Positions 17,739 to 27,407 are shown, counted from the stretch's first letter. The stretch is DNA of 64,000 nucleotides from Rhizobium sp. Leaf262 (GCF_001422245.1 NZ_LMMM01000003.1:1-64000), one strand, 5' to 3'. Made by a program: numbers and translations. Notes: generated by a model from the sequence alone, not told the origin.

Positions 17739-17970
17739 CGTGATGTCTCCCTGCAATCGATCCTGTGCGTGCCGGTTGCGTGAAGGCGGCACAACAGTAG
17801 ATTTTCTGCGGGGTAGCATGGCGTTTATCGCCTTGAAAGGTTATGAGGCGTGGAAACGGTACGGCGTCATGTCTGTGTCTGTTGCATTCTAGGGGATCGC
17901 AACTATATTCCGGCGGCTTGAAAAGCCGGCCAGTGGCTAAGACTGCGCCCGATAATCTGAGGAGTTCTTT

Positions 17971-18327
17971 ATGTTCATTAGCCAAGCTTTTGCCCAGGAT
18001 GCGGCAGGCGCACCATCTGCATTCGGGTCTGGCCTTGAAATGCTTTTCCTGTTCGCACCGCTCATGGTGGTCTGGTACTTCTTCCTGATCCGCCCACAGC
18101 GCGCACAGTTGAAGAAGCGTCAGGAAACGCTGACGGCCATTCGTCGCGGCGACCAGGTCGTTCTGGGCGGCGGCATCGTCGGCAAGGTGACCAAGGTCAT
18201 CGACGACAATGAGCTGGAAGTTGAAATCTCTGAAGGCGTCAAGGTTCGCGCATCGCGCAGCTACATCGCCGAAGTCCGCGTCAAGGGCGAGCCGGTGAAG
18301 ACCGAAGCGCCGGCAAACGCCAAGTAA
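17971..18327 (+). CDS. yajC: Preprotein translocase subunit YajC
   Basis: YajC is the small partner of SecDF in the Sec holotranslocon of the inner membrane. The 118-aa protein has one membrane segment at about residues 23-43 (GLEMLFLFAPLMVVWYFFLI), then the hallmark RPQRAQLKKRQE and a cytoplasmic basic/beta domain ending EAPANAK. GAGGAG lies six bases before the ATG. secDF follows after 77 bp in the same direction, so they are probably co-transcribed, the usual arrangement. Confidence 0.96.
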   Translation: MFISQAFAQDAAGAPSAFGSGLEMLFLFAPLMVVWYFFLIRPQRAQLKKRQETLTAIRRGDQVVLGGGIVGKVTKVIDDNELEVEISEGVKVRASRSYIAEVRVKGEPVKTEAPANAK

Positions 18328-18404
18328 CTGACGCGACGCACCCAACAAGCAGGTTGCGGCATTCGCAGCCTGGGTTCTGACACCCAACCCTGACCGAGAC
18401 CTCA

Positions 18405-20969
18405 ATGCTTCATTTTTCCCGCTGGAAAACAGCCTTCATCTGGCTGGCCGTGCTGATAAGCGTGTTCATCGCTTCTCCAAACCTGTTTACCGACAAGCAG
18501 CTGGAAGGCATGCCGGACTGGTACAAGCATAATAAGGTGACACTGGGTCTCGACCTTCAGGGTGGCTCCCACATCATGCTCAAGATCGAGCGCTCCGACA
18601 TCGTGAAGGAGCGTCTCGAGACCATCGTGGGCGATGTAAGAACCCAGCTGCGTGATGCCAACATCAAGTATTCCGGCCTTGCCGGCAACGGCCAGCAGGT
18701 GCAGGTCCGCATCAGCGATCCCGCGCAATACGAGGCTGCCAAGACCGCTTTGCGCGACGTGACGCAGCCCGTATCGTCTGGCACGCTGGTCGGCACATCG
18801 GTCACGGAAGTGACGATGAGCGACGGTGGCGACAACCTGCTGCGCCTCAACCTGACGGATGAGGGCATCAATTACCGCCTGTCGTCCGCCGTATCGCAGT
18901 CCATCGAAGTGGTTCGCCGCCGCGTGGACGAAGTTGGTACGACCGAGCCGCTGATCCAGCGTCAGGGTTCCGACCGCATCATCGTGCAGGTTCCGGGCCT
19001 TCAGGACCCACAGCGTCTGAAGTCGCTGCTGAACCAGACAGCAAAGCTTTCCTTCCGCATGGTCGATACCTCGATGCCCGTCCAGGAAGCGCTGAACGGC
19101 CGTCCGCCAGCCACATCCGAAATTCTCTACTCGCAGGACGATCCACCGGTTCCTTACCTTGTGGAGCGTCGTGCGCTGGTTTCCGGCGACAACCTTGTCG
19201 ACTCGCAGGCGAGCTTCAATCAGCAGACCAACGAACCGGTAGTGACCTTCCGTTTCGACAGCCGTGGTGCGCAGCGCTTCGCGCAGGCGACCCAGCAGAA
19301 TGTCGGCAGGCCATTTGCCATCGTACTCGACAATCAGGTGATTTCCGCGCCCGTCATTCGTGAGCCGATCATCGGCGGTTCGGGCCAGATTTCCGGCAAC
19401 TTCACGGTTCAGGGCGCAAACGACCTTGCCGTGCTGCTGCGTGCCGGTGCCCTTCCTGCTACGCTGACTGTCGTCGAAGAACGCACGGTTGGCCCAAGCC
19501 TCGGTAGCGATTCGATCAATGCCGGTCTCATGGCCAGCGCCATCGGTGCCATTGGCGTCGTGATCTTCATGTTCGTTTTCTACGGCTTCTTCGGCCTGCT
19601 GGCGAATATCGCGCTCGTCGTCAACATTGTCATGCTTCTGGCGGTGCTCAGTATCATCGGATCGACGCTTACGCTCCCCGGTATTGCCGGTATCGTTCTG
19701 ACCATCGGCATGGCCGTTGATTCGAACGTGCTGATCTATGAGCGTATTCGAGAAGAAGTGAAAAGCGGCAAGCCGTTGATTTCATCGCTTGAGAACGGCT
19801 TTACCCGCGCCTTTGCGACCATCATCGATGCCAACCTGACGACGCTGATCGTTGCCAGCGTGCTGTTCTACATGGGTACGGGCCCGGTCAAGGGCTTTGC
19901 CGTGACGCTGGCCGTCGGTATCGTCACCACCGTCTTTACCGCTTACACGCTGACGGCGTGGCTGTTCGGCGTGTGGGTTCGCCGCAGCCGTCCGAAGCAT
20001 TTGCCCAAGGGTATCCGTACCGCCATGTTCGACGGCAAGGATATTCCCTTCATGCGCTATCGCCGGCTCGTCTTCATCATTACCGGTGCGGTCATGCTGA
20101 CCTGCGTTGCCGGTTTCGTGACGAAGGGCCTGAACCTGGGCATCGACTTCCAGGGCGGCTCGGTCATCGAAGTCAAGGCCAAGCAGGGCGATGCCGATAT
20201 CGCCGATATCCGTGAGAAGCTGAGCCAGTTGAACCTCGGTGAAATCCAGGCGCAGGGCTTCGGCACGCCGCAGGATGTTCTCATCCGTATTCAGGCGCAG
20301 GAAGGCGGCGAGAATGCCGAGCAATCCGCGATCACGCTTGTTCGTGGCGAGCTTGAAGACAAATACGAGTTCCGCCGCGTGGAAGTCGTCGGTCCTGCCG
20401 TTTCCGGCGACCTGACCTTCACATCGACGATCGGCATCCTGCTCGCCATGGTCGCCATCATGGGCTACATCTGGGTGCGCTTCGAGTGGCAGTTCGCGCT
20501 GGGCGCCATCATTTCGATGGTCCACGACGTGGTCTTCACCATCGGTCTCTTCGTGTTCCTAGGCATCGAGTTCAACCTCACCAGTATCGCCGCGATCCTG
20601 ACGATTATCGGCTATTCGCTGAACGACACGGTCGTCATCTACGACCGAATTCGTGAAAACCTGCGGCGTTACAAGAAGATGCCGCTGTCGATGATCATCG
20701 ACATTTCGCTGAACCAGACATTGTCGCGCACGATCCTGACAGGTCTGACGGTGATGCTGGCGCTGCTGTCGCTCTACCTCTTCGGCGGCGAGGTTATCCG
20801 GTCCTTCACCTTCGCCATGCTGTTCGGCGTCGGTATCGGCGTGTTCTCCTCGGTCTATATCGCAGCCCCCGTTCTCATCGCCTTCAAGCTGCGTCCGGGC
20901 GGCAACGACCCTGAAGACGAAAAGGCCGAGGGCAAGACCAACGCCATTGGCGGCAAGCCGGCCGTCTGA
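18405..20969 (+). CDS. secDF: Fused protein translocase subunits SecD and SecF
   Basis: The protein uses the proton gradient to complete export of proteins through SecYEG. Residues 1-535 are SecD: one membrane helix near 7-26, a large periplasmic region with LGLDLQGGSHIML near 46, and five helices from about 372. SecF starts near residue 545 (FMRYRRLVFIITG), again with one helix, a GIDFQGGSVIEV motif and five helices. The two halves are separate proteins in E. coli and fused in many alphaproteobacteria; at 854 residues nothing is missing. The stop codon overlaps the start of the next gene (TGATG), so translation is coupled. Confidence 0.97.
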   Translation: MLHFSRWKTAFIWLAVLISVFIASPNLFTDKQLEGMPDWYKHNKVTLGLDLQGGSHIMLKIERSDIVKERLETIVGDVRTQLRDANIKYSGLAGNGQQVQVRISDPAQYEAAKTALRDVTQPVSSGTLVGTSVTEVTMSDGGDNLLRLNLTDEGINYRLSSAVSQSIEVVRRRVDEVGTTEPLIQRQGSDRIIVQVPGLQDPQRLKSLLNQTAKLSFRMVDTSMPVQEALNGRPPATSEILYSQDDPPVPYLVERRALVSGDNLVDSQASFNQQTNEPVVTFRFDSRGAQRFAQATQQNVGRPFAIVLDNQVISAPVIREPIIGGSGQISGNFTVQGANDLAVLLRAGALPATLTVVEERTVGPSLGSDSINAGLMASAIGAIGVVIFMFVFYGFFGLLANIALVVNIVMLLAVLSIIGSTLTLPGIAGIVLTIGMAVDSNVLIYERIREEVKSGKPLISSLENGFTRAFATIIDANLTTLIVASVLFYMGTGPVKGFAVTLAVGIVTTVFTAYTLTAWLFGVWVRRSRPKHLPKGIRTAMFDGKDIPFMRYRRLVFIITGAVMLTCVAGFVTKGLNLGIDFQGGSVIEVKAKQGDADIADIREKLSQLNLGEIQAQGFGTPQDVLIRIQAQEGGENAEQSAITLVRGELEDKYEFRRVEVVGPAVSGDLTFTSTIGILLAMVAIMGYIWVRFEWQFALGAIISMVHDVVFTIGLFVFLGIEFNLTSIAAILTIIGYSLNDTVVIYDRIRENLRRYKKMPLSMIIDISLNQTLSRTILTGLTVMLALLSLYLFGGEVIRSFTFAMLFGVGIGVFSSVYIAAPVLIAFKLRPGGNDPEDEKAEGKTNAIGGKPAV

Positions 20970-21361
20970 TGGCGGGTGGTATAGAAATACGCCCGGCCCA
21001 TTTTCCTGGCCGGGCGCCCATCGATGCCTATGGCAATGGCGGGTTCCGCTTTGCCGATATGTCTCATCGCGGTTCGATCCTGTGCCTGCCATCGGGCATT
21101 CACGGATGGAGCGTCGATGATCCGGCCAGACTGACCGCGGATGATTTCTCCAGGGTCATAGAGCAGGCCGGAGAGATCGAAGTGCTGCTGGTGGGTATGG
21201 GCGACACGATGCGCGTTTTGCCACGGGAACTGAAGCTGGCCTTGAAGGAGGCCGGAATTTCCGTCGACCCGATGAGCACGGGGGCCGCCGTGCGCACCTA
21301 CAACATCATGCTTTCGGAAGCACGCGCCGTTGCAGCAGCCCTGATTGCCGTTGAAGGCTGA
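20969..21361 (+). CDS. Mth938-like (DUF498) protein, NDUFAF3 homologue
   Basis: This 130-aa soluble protein has the Mth938/Xcc1710 fold pattern: IHGWSVDDPARLT near residue 43, VLLVGMGDTMRVLP near 72 and GISVDPMSTGAAVRTYNIM near 95. The human homologue NDUFAF3 helps assemble the membrane arm of respiratory complex I. The gene overlaps the secDF stop codon by one base and is followed after 14 bp by a phytoene/squalene synthase-type gene, itself related to the complex I factor NDUFAF6. This order next to secDF is known from other alphaproteobacteria. A role in complex I assembly here is inferred from homology and context. Confidence 0.85.
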   Translation: MAGGIEIRPAHFPGRAPIDAYGNGGFRFADMSHRGSILCLPSGIHGWSVDDPARLTADDFSRVIEQAGEIEVLLVGMGDTMRVLPRELKLALKEAGISVDPMSTGAAVRTYNIMLSEARAVAAALIAVEG

Positions 21362-21375
21362 AAGAGCAGACAGTC

Positions 21376-22224
21376 ATGACCGAGCCTTTGGCAGACAGTG
21401 ACGCATGCCTGACGATGTTGCGTGATCTTGATCGCGACCGTTATCTCGCATGTCTGCTTTCACCGGAAGACAGACGCCCTGCGCTGGCCGCTCTCTATGC
21501 GTTCAACGCCGAGATTGCACGCATTCGCGATCTGGTGCGTGACCCGTTGCCCGGCGAAGTGCGTATGCAGTGGTGGCGCGATTTTCTGGAGGGTACGTCG
21601 CACGGCGACAGCCTTGCCAACCCGGTGGCAGCGGCTCTGCTGAGCGCCATCGAGACGCATAATCTGCCGCGCAAGACGCTGATCGACATGATCGAGGCAC
21701 GAATTTTCGATCTCTATGACGACCCCTTTGAAAATCGCAACGCGCTGGAAGGCTATGCCGGGGAAACGGCGTCAGCGCTGATCCAGTTGTGCAGCCTTGT
21801 GCTGTCTCCTTCAGACGCGGCGGCAAGCGCGCAGGCTGCCGGTCACGCGGGCGTGGCGCAGGCCATGGCGGGCATGCTTCTTCTGGCACCGCTGCACCGG
21901 CGGCGCGGTCAGGTCTATATTCCGCTCGACATTCTCTCTGCGGCAGGGCTGGATCGCGAGACGTTTCTGGAAGGCACGGATGCGACGCGCATCGGTGCTG
22001 CCCTGGAAATATTCTGCGCCCACGCGCAAGACCATCTGGAAAAGGCGCGCAAGGCACCGATATCCAAGACCGTGTTTCCGGCCTATATCCCCGTTGCCTT
22101 GACCGGCAAGGTCATCGCCAATGCCCGCAAGGCGGGGGCAGGGCTGTTCGAGCAGGACATCCAGCCATCCATGCTTCGTCGCCAGTGGCTGCTGGGCAAG
22201 GCGTCGTTCCTGCGACGGTTCTAG
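21376..22224 (+). CDS. Squalene/phytoene synthase-family protein, NDUFAF6-like
   Basis: The 282-aa protein has the fold of trans-isoprenyl diphosphate synthases (ALYAFNAEIARIRDLV near residue 38, MQWWRDFLEG near 65, ARIFDLYDDPF near 110). True synthases carry two DxxxD magnesium-binding motifs. Here the first site reads EIARIRD and the second is not clear, so catalysis is doubtful. Its human relative NDUFAF6 is a complex I assembly factor in mitochondria, and the preceding gene is an NDUFAF3 homologue. An assembly role is therefore more likely than carotenoid or hopanoid synthesis; no other isoprenoid genes are nearby. The TAG stop is part of a palindromic repeat. Confidence 0.8.
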   Translation: MTEPLADSDACLTMLRDLDRDRYLACLLSPEDRRPALAALYAFNAEIARIRDLVRDPLPGEVRMQWWRDFLEGTSHGDSLANPVAAALLSAIETHNLPRKTLIDMIEARIFDLYDDPFENRNALEGYAGETASALIQLCSLVLSPSDAAASAQAAGHAGVAQAMAGMLLLAPLHRRRGQVYIPLDILSAAGLDRETFLEGTDATRIGAALEIFCAHAQDHLEKARKAPISKTVFPAYIPVALTGKVIANARKAGAGLFEQDIQPSMLRRQWLLGKASFLRRF

Positions 22225-22250
22225 GTTTCCCATTTCACGGGGAAACGCTC
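22222..22250. repeat. Short GTTTCC/GGAAACGCTC palindrome at a stop codon
   Basis: The TAG stop of the preceding gene opens the element TAGGTTTCCCATTT...GGGGAAACGCTC. It belongs to the family described at 15634-15663. Confidence 0.6.
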
Positions 22251-22349
22251 CGGGCCGCTCAATATTCGCGCAAGGCTCGCTGGCTATGAAGCTCAGACGA
22301 TGATGAGATATTTTCCCGCCACCAAGAACAGCCGCACGGAGCAACGTCG

Positions 22350-22847
22350 ATGGACCCTTTGATCTGGATCGTCATTCTCGTTCCGCTGGGCTTTCTGGGC
22401 ATGTATTTCTGGCGCATGAAGCGCGATACCAGCGATGATGACCGGTATGATACTGGCCAGGCCATTCTCGATTTCTCCCGCGCCTTTCCGACCGAAGCCA
22501 TTCGCAGCCTGCACACGACGGCAGACGGCATGGCCGTCTTCGTGCGGCTGCACGACAACAAGGCCGGTTTCATGCGCAATATGGGCAAGCACCATGCCTG
22601 CATGATGCTGGACCCGGAGCAGATTCGCATCGAGCAGTTGGAGACGGGCGACGGTTTCGTCGTCACCTTTGCCGACGCACCGAAATATAGCGGTGCATAC
22701 CGGTTCAAATCGGCAGGCGAGGCGGCGGAAGTCTCGTTATGGCTGCTCGGCAGCTATCTGGAAGCCGCCGAAAACCATCCCGACATCGAGGACGATCAGG
22801 TAGCGGAAGCGCCAGCCTCCACGCCTTCGCCATCCTCTTCGACCTGA
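22350..22847 (+). CDS. Hypothetical membrane-anchored protein, 165 aa
   Basis: Residues 3-22 ([19 protein letters not shown]) form an N-terminal membrane anchor, followed by a soluble domain of about 120 residues with alternating beta strands ([39 protein letters not shown]). The Pro/Ser/Thr-rich tail ([10 protein letters not shown]) is unstructured. I do not recognise a family. The gene may continue the secDF unit, 125 bp after the previous stop, and its last 52 bp overlap the end of trmFO on the other strand. The family and its role are unknown. Confidence 0.7.
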   Translation: MDPLIWIVILVPLGFLGMYFWRMKRDTSDDDRYDTGQAILDFSRAFPTEAIRSLHTTADGMAVFVRLHDNKAGFMRNMGKHHACMMLDPEQIRIEQLETGDGFVVTFADAPKYSGAYRFKSAGEAAEVSLWLLGSYLEAAENHPDIEDDQVAEAPASTPSPSSST

Positions 22848-24268
22848 GCAAAGACAGGAGCGGGAACGCCAAGCCAGGCCGCGCAATCATTGAGCGCGCG
22901 CACGGCCGTCAACTGTCGCTTCATGACTGTCTTGTCCTTGCCGCGGAACCGCTTGACGCCTTCGGGCTTGACGATGGAACCCGGCGCAAGCTCGGGGAAC
23001 AGCCCGAAATTGATATTCATCGGCTGGAAGGAGCGTTTTCCCTGCTCCTCATCCGTCGAGAGATGACCGCCGGTGATGTGATTGAGCAGCGAACCGAGTG
23101 CCGTCGTGGCCGGTGGCAGGCTGACAGCTTCGCCCTTGCGCTCGGCTGTTGCAAAGCGGCCTGTGAGCAGGCCGATGGAGGCGCTTTCCACATAGCCCTC
23201 GCAGCCGGTGATCTGCCCCGCAAAGCGCACGGACGGGCGCGATTTGAGACGTAGAGACGGATCGAGCAGGCGCGGTGAATCGATATAGGTGTTGCGGTGC
23301 AGGCCGCCGAGCCGTGCGAATTCGGCATTTTCCAGACCGGGAATCATGCGGAAAATATCCGCCTGCGTGCCGTATTTCAGTTTCGTCTGAAAGCCGACCA
23401 TGTTGTAGAGCGTGCCAAGCGCGTTATCCTGCCGTAGCTGCACGACGGCATAGGCCTTGACGGTGGGGTTATGGGCATTGGTGAGGCCCATGGGTTTCAT
23501 GGGGCCATGGCGCAGTGTTTCGCGCCCGCGCTCGGCCATGATTTCAATCGGCAGGCAGCCATCGAAATAGGGCGTGCCTTCCCATTCCTTGAAGCCGACG
23601 GTATCGCCCGCCACGAGCGCATCGATGAAGGCGTTGTACTGTGCTTCATCCATCGGGCAGTTGATGTAATCCTTGCCGTTGCCACCGGGGCCGACCTTGT
23701 CGTAGCGCGACTGGTACCAGCAGATATCCATGTTGATGCTGTCGCGGTGAATGATGGGGGCGATGGCATCGAAGAAGGCCAGCGCATCCTCGCCCGTTTC
23801 CGCCTGAATGGCGGCGGCAAGGTCCGGCGAGGTGAGCGGGCCAGTCGCGATGATGGTGTTGTCCCATTCCTTCGGCGGCAGACCGGAAATTTCCTCGCGC
23901 TGGATGGTGATCAGCGGGTGTGCTTCGAGCGCTTGCGTGACAGCGTGTGAAAATCCGTCACGGTCAACAGCCAGCGCGCTTCCCGCCGGTACCTTGTGCC
24001 TGTCGGCGCAGGCCATGATCAGCGAGCCGGCAAGGCGCATCTCTGCGTGAATGACGCCGACGGCATTGGCCGTTGCATCATCGGAGCGGAAAGAGTTGGA
24101 GCACACGAGCTCCGCAAGAGAATCCCCCTTATGCGCATCCGTGCCGCGCACGCCGCGCATCTCGTGCAGGATGACGGGAACACCGGCCTCGGCAATCTGC
24201 CAGGCCGCTTCCGAACCGGCCAGACCGCCGCCGATGACATGAATGGGGGAATAAGTCTTGTCTTGCAT
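22796..24268 (-). CDS. trmFO: tRNA m5U54 methyltransferase TrmFO (folate/FAD-dependent)
   Basis: The enzyme methylates U54 in the T loop of tRNAs using methylenetetrahydrofolate and FADH2, in contrast to the SAM-dependent TrmA. The N-terminus has the FAD dinucleotide fold [16 protein letters not shown] at residues 11-26, and CSNSFRSDD near 60 is a family block with a conserved Cys. GLLTGRFAT and the NMGLFPEL-like block ([10 protein letters not shown]) fall in the C-terminal part. The start [11 protein letters not shown] (24268) gives 490 aa, a usual size; the frame is open further upstream, but that part is Arg/Ala-rich and not protein-like. The 3' end overlaps the convergent gene by 52 bp. 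Confidence 0.93.
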   Translation of the reverse strand: MQDKTYSPIHVIGGGLAGSEAAWQIAEAGVPVILHEMRGVRGTDAHKGDSLAELVCSNSFRSDDATANAVGVIHAEMRLAGSLIMACADRHKVPAGSALAVDRDGFSHAVTQALEAHPLITIQREEISGLPPKEWDNTIIATGPLTSPDLAAAIQAETGEDALAFFDAIAPIIHRDSINMDICWYQSRYDKVGPGGNGKDYINCPMDEAQYNAFIDALVAGDTVGFKEWEGTPYFDGCLPIEIMAERGRETLRHGPMKPMGLTNAHNPTVKAYAVVQLRQDNALGTLYNMVGFQTKLKYGTQADIFRMIPGLENAEFARLGGLHRNTYIDSPRLLDPSLRLKSRPSVRFAGQITGCEGYVESASIGLLTGRFATAERKGEAVSLPPATTALGSLLNHITGGHLSTDEEQGKRSFQPMNINFGLFPELAPGSIVKPEGVKRFRGKDKTVMKRQLTAVRALNDCAAWLGVPAPVFAQVEEDGEGVEAGASAT

Positions 24269-24794
24269 CGCGCACCCGCACCGCCATGCAGCACGACGTG
24301 CGTTCCGGCGGACATGTTCGTGTGATTGGATAGCCTGCCGTTCGGGAGGCAATTTTGCCGATGCAGTATCACGGGCCGCGTGTGACGCCAAACTTTTTCG
24401 ATGTGCGGGGCAGTTGGGTGCCGTGTAGCGAGCAGTCTGGGAACTCGGTCTCCAATCGATCACACGAGAATCGCTTCACAATCTTAGAGAATTGCGCCCC
24501 CTTTATGCGACCTTTGGGCGAAGTAGACCATATCAAGGCTTTTCGAGGTGAAAACTATGGCTGTTGTGACACAGTCACACGCTGGGACAGTGATGGGATA
24601 TTATTTCAGATAATGGGAGATAATCCAAAGTAATTAGAAAAAATGAGCAATATTTTGCTCATATGTTTTTTTGTTGGGCATTTTACGTAAATTATTTTTG
24701 CAGTGCAAAATGGCTTCCGGCACTTGCGGCAGATTGTCTTTTTTTTCAAACCACGGCACGGTCTCACCATAGGTTGCCTTGATTGGGGAGAGAC
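24269..24794. other. Non-coding, AT-rich stretch upstream of the porin gene
   Basis: About 525 bases with no gene I would call. From 24600 to 24780 the sequence is markedly AT-rich, with several T-runs, and probably holds the promoter of the FadL-type gene. Confidence 0.4.
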
Positions 24795-26021
24795 ATGGCA
24801 TACACGTTTATGAGAGCAGCGACCCTTGGCCTTTTTGGCGCTTGTGCGGCGGTCACCGCAGTACAGGCTGGCGGTTTTGCGCGCGGTGAAGCTGACACTG
24901 AGATCCTTTACGAAGATGGAAGTGTCGCTGCCCGCGGCGGTATAATCTATGTTATTCCGAAGCGTGGATATGCGACTATCAATGGCGCCACCGGCACGGA
25001 TGATGATTATTCTAAGAACTATGCGATTCCATCGTTCTCTGCGAAGGCGCGCATTTCGGAAAATCTCTCCTGTGCTTTCACCTACACCCAGCCATTTGGC
25101 GCAAAGTCGGAGTATGGTACGCAGGCTCAGACAGCCGATAGAGCAGCTGACGCATTGCCGCCGCTTCTAGTGGCGCTAGGCGTAACTGGTAACGCAGTCA
25201 TTAAATCTAAGTTTGACACTAATGAATATGGTGGAACCTGCGCAGTCAATTTTGACGTCGGACCAGGCCAAATGTATTTCATTGGCGGTGGGTTTGTGGA
25301 ATCATTTGATTACACAGAAGTGAAAGACTTTGGCTCGCTAAATCTCAAAGATTCATCTGCAGGCGGTTACAGGGTAGGTGCGGCGTATACAATTCCAGAA
25401 TACGCGCTTCGCGCGGAACTGCTGTACCGTTCGCAGGTAGATCATGACGTCTCTGGCATTTTCAGGCCTAGCGCGGCAATCACTTCAGTGCTGGGCGGAC
25501 TGGGTATTGCTGTCCCTAGTCAGATGAGCGCGACCGGCTCGGGTTCTCTTCCTCAATCACTAGAACTGAACCTACAAAGTGGTATTGCTCCGGGTTGGCT
25601 TGCCTTCGGGTCTGTAAAATGGACCGATTGGAGCGTGTTGCAAACGCTTAATTATAGCATTCCCGCAATCGCTGTTGTTACGGGCGGCGCGTTGCCAGCT
25701 AATCAACAAAAGAACTTCTTCTGGAAAGACGGCTGGACCATTTCCGGCGGTGTCGGACACAGCTTCAATGATAACGTTTCTGGTGCTGTTACGCTTACTT
25801 GGGATAAGGGCGTAGGAACCGGCGCAGATATTATGAGTGACGTTTGGACGCTTGGCCTCGGCTCACAGATAAAAGGGGGCCCGGGCGTTTTGCGAGTTGG
25901 GGCGGGACTCTCCTACTTGACGTCTGGAAGTCAGTCTAAGGCAAAAGGTGCAGATTTTGATGCAACTGCCAATGGCGACTGGGCCTATGCGCTTACTGCT
26001 TCTTACAAAATCGCCTTCTAA
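24795..26021 (+). CDS. OmpP1/FadL/TodX-family outer membrane protein
   Basis: Members form 14-strand beta barrels that take up hydrophobic compounds such as long-chain fatty acids or aromatics. A signal peptide covers residues 1-26 (ending AVQA-GG). The mature part has alternating amphipathic strands and ends in YALTASYKIAF, with the terminal Phe recognised by the outer-membrane assembly machinery. The FSAKARISENLSCAFTYTQPFGAKSEYG block matches the family pattern. At 408 residues it is of usual size. The ATG has GGGGAGAG just upstream. Codon use is less GC-rich than in the neighbours, which hints at a recent arrival or special expression. It is flanked by AT-rich DNA and a terminator. Confidence 0.85.
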   Translation: MAYTFMRAATLGLFGACAAVTAVQAGGFARGEADTEILYEDGSVAARGGIIYVIPKRGYATINGATGTDDDYSKNYAIPSFSAKARISENLSCAFTYTQPFGAKSEYGTQAQTADRAADALPPLLVALGVTGNAVIKSKFDTNEYGGTCAVNFDVGPGQMYFIGGGFVESFDYTEVKDFGSLNLKDSSAGGYRVGAAYTIPEYALRAELLYRSQVDHDVSGIFRPSAAITSVLGGLGIAVPSQMSATGSGSLPQSLELNLQSGIAPGWLAFGSVKWTDWSVLQTLNYSIPAIAVVTGGALPANQQKNFFWKDGWTISGGVGHSFNDNVSGAVTLTWDKGVGTGADIMSDVWTLGLGSQIKGGPGVLRVGAGLSYLTSGSQSKAKGADFDATANGDWAYALTASYKIAF

Positions 26022-26061
26022 TCATTTGGTATTCTTTTTATAGCGCTTGAGTCATCCCAAA

Positions 26062-26088
26062 AGCCGGCCCTCCAAGGCCGGGTTTTTT
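26062..26088 (+). terminator. Terminator after the FadL-type gene
   Basis: CCGGCC (26064-26069) and GGCCGG (26076-26081) form the stem, with a six-base loop and TTTTTT after it. Confidence 0.85.
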
Positions 26089-26561
26089 GTTGCCCATCGG
26101 CAATATTGTGACGATTTGGCAACATATTTATGCAACCTTCACGTAGCGTAAGAATGCCTGTCTATTTGTCCATTTCCCGCCACAAACAAGTTGCTTGTTT
26201 GTCTTCAAGGACGCGGGAAACGGAAGAATATGCGGGCTTCGAAAGAGGTTCTGTGTGAGGGGTCGAAGTGAAAACAGGTGTGGATTCAGTGTCTAAGCAA
26301 GTAAACGCCCGTAAAAGCGGCGTGTTTTTGCTCGGCACGATTATGACGGCAGTCAGACGCCGTTATATTGCCGGAAACGGCTCCTACATTTGTTCCCATG
26401 CAAAGACTGATCTACCGCCGCAGACCGTACCCGGCAGCACCCTGAAAAGTGCGGCTGGAAAGACGCAGTGTGTTCCAAAATTGCGGCCTGGTGTGAATTG
26501 GCTTTGCAGTATTGCGTGAGTATTCGCTATACGCCGGGAAGAGTGAGAGAAGTCCGTTTAA
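26089..26561. other. Upstream region of exoR
   Basis: This stretch should contain the exoR promoter. A nested palindrome at 26173-26220 is its most striking feature. A frame of 83 codons (26268-26519) has an unclear start and no recognisable product, so I do not call it a gene; it could be part of a transcribed leader. Confidence 0.4.
26173..26220. promoter_or_regulatory. Nested palindrome upstream of exoR
   Basis: Outer arms TTTCCCGC (26173-26180) and GCGGGAAA (26213-26220) enclose a perfect inner palindrome, ACAAACAAG, TTG, CTTGTTTGT (26182-26202). The inner part alone could be a dimeric operator, and the whole could fold as RNA. It lies about 340 bp before the exoR start. No protein is assigned. 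Confidence 0.5.
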
Positions 26562-27356
26562 ATGCTGAAATGTGACATCAACGTTTTGAAGCCCCTGTGT
26601 GCGGGACTATTGCTTGCGACGCTCGCAATGCCTGCTGCGGCTTTCGATATCAATTCCGGCGTGACCAAGGAATCCGGTCCTTTCGACCTGTTCAAATTCG
26701 GCTTCAAATCTTACAAGAGCGGCAAGAAGGACGACGCTGTCGAGGCGTATCGCTATGCGGCGGAGAAGGGCCATACCGGTTCCCGCTGGGCATTGGCCAA
26801 CATGTACGCCTTTGGCGATGGTGTGGCGAAGAACGATTTCGAAGCCTTCAAGATTTACAGCGAGATTGCCAGCCAGGGCGTAGAGCCCGGTTCCGAAGAT
26901 ACAGGTTTCTTCGTCAATGCGCTGCTGTCTCTTGCCGACTACTATCGCCACGGCATTCCCGGTAGCCCGGTCAAGACTGATCTTTCCCAAGCGCGTCAGC
27001 TTTATTTTCAGGTTGCCTCCACCTTCGGTATCGCCGAGGCGCAGTTCGAACTGGCGCAAATGATTCTGGCGGGCGAGGGCGGTCGTGCCGATACCCAGCA
27101 GGCCAAGAAATGGCTCAACCAGGCGCGCAAGCACGGTCATGCGGGCGCGATGTCCATCTTCGGCAATCTGCTGTTTCAGGAAGGCCAGACAGTACGCGGG
27201 CTCGCTTTCATGACGGCAGCACTCGACAAGTGTTCCGCCGTCAATTGCAAGTGGATCCAGAACCTGCAGGAGCAGGCTTTCTCTGTGGCAGCAGAAGACG
27301 ACCGGCGCGTGGCCATCTCACTTGCGCAAAACATCTCCGCTGGCGACGCCGACTGA
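26562..27356 (+). CDS. exoR: Periplasmic regulator ExoR (Sel1 repeats)
   Basis: ExoR binds the periplasmic part of the sensor kinase ChvG (ExoS) and holds the ChvG-ChvI system off. Its proteolysis, triggered by acid in Agrobacterium, releases the control of exopolysaccharide, motility and virulence genes. The signal peptide ends at AAA-FDINSG, near residue 28. The mature start FDINSGVTKESGPFDLFKFG and the Sel1-type repeats (AVEAYRYAAEKGHTGSRWAL, SQARQLYFQVASTFG, AKKWLNQARKHGHAGAM) follow the ExoR of Sinorhizobium and Agrobacterium as I know it. The length, 264 aa, is as expected. It stands alone. A two-component partner is not in the window. Confidence 0.93.
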   Translation: MLKCDINVLKPLCAGLLLATLAMPAAAFDINSGVTKESGPFDLFKFGFKSYKSGKKDDAVEAYRYAAEKGHTGSRWALANMYAFGDGVAKNDFEAFKIYSEIASQGVEPGSEDTGFFVNALLSLADYYRHGIPGSPVKTDLSQARQLYFQVASTFGIAEAQFELAQMILAGEGGRADTQQAKKWLNQARKHGHAGAMSIFGNLLFQEGQTVRGLAFMTAALDKCSAVNCKWIQNLQEQAFSVAAEDDRRVAISLAQNISAGDAD

Positions 27357-27407
27357 TCACGTCCAGCGTATTTTCGAAATTTCCTACAGTCAGAACATAT
27401 CCATTAC

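Noticed and set aside
26268..26519. An 83-codon gene upstream of exoR
   Set aside because: The start is a poorly supported GTG, the composition is irregular, and no domain is recognisable.
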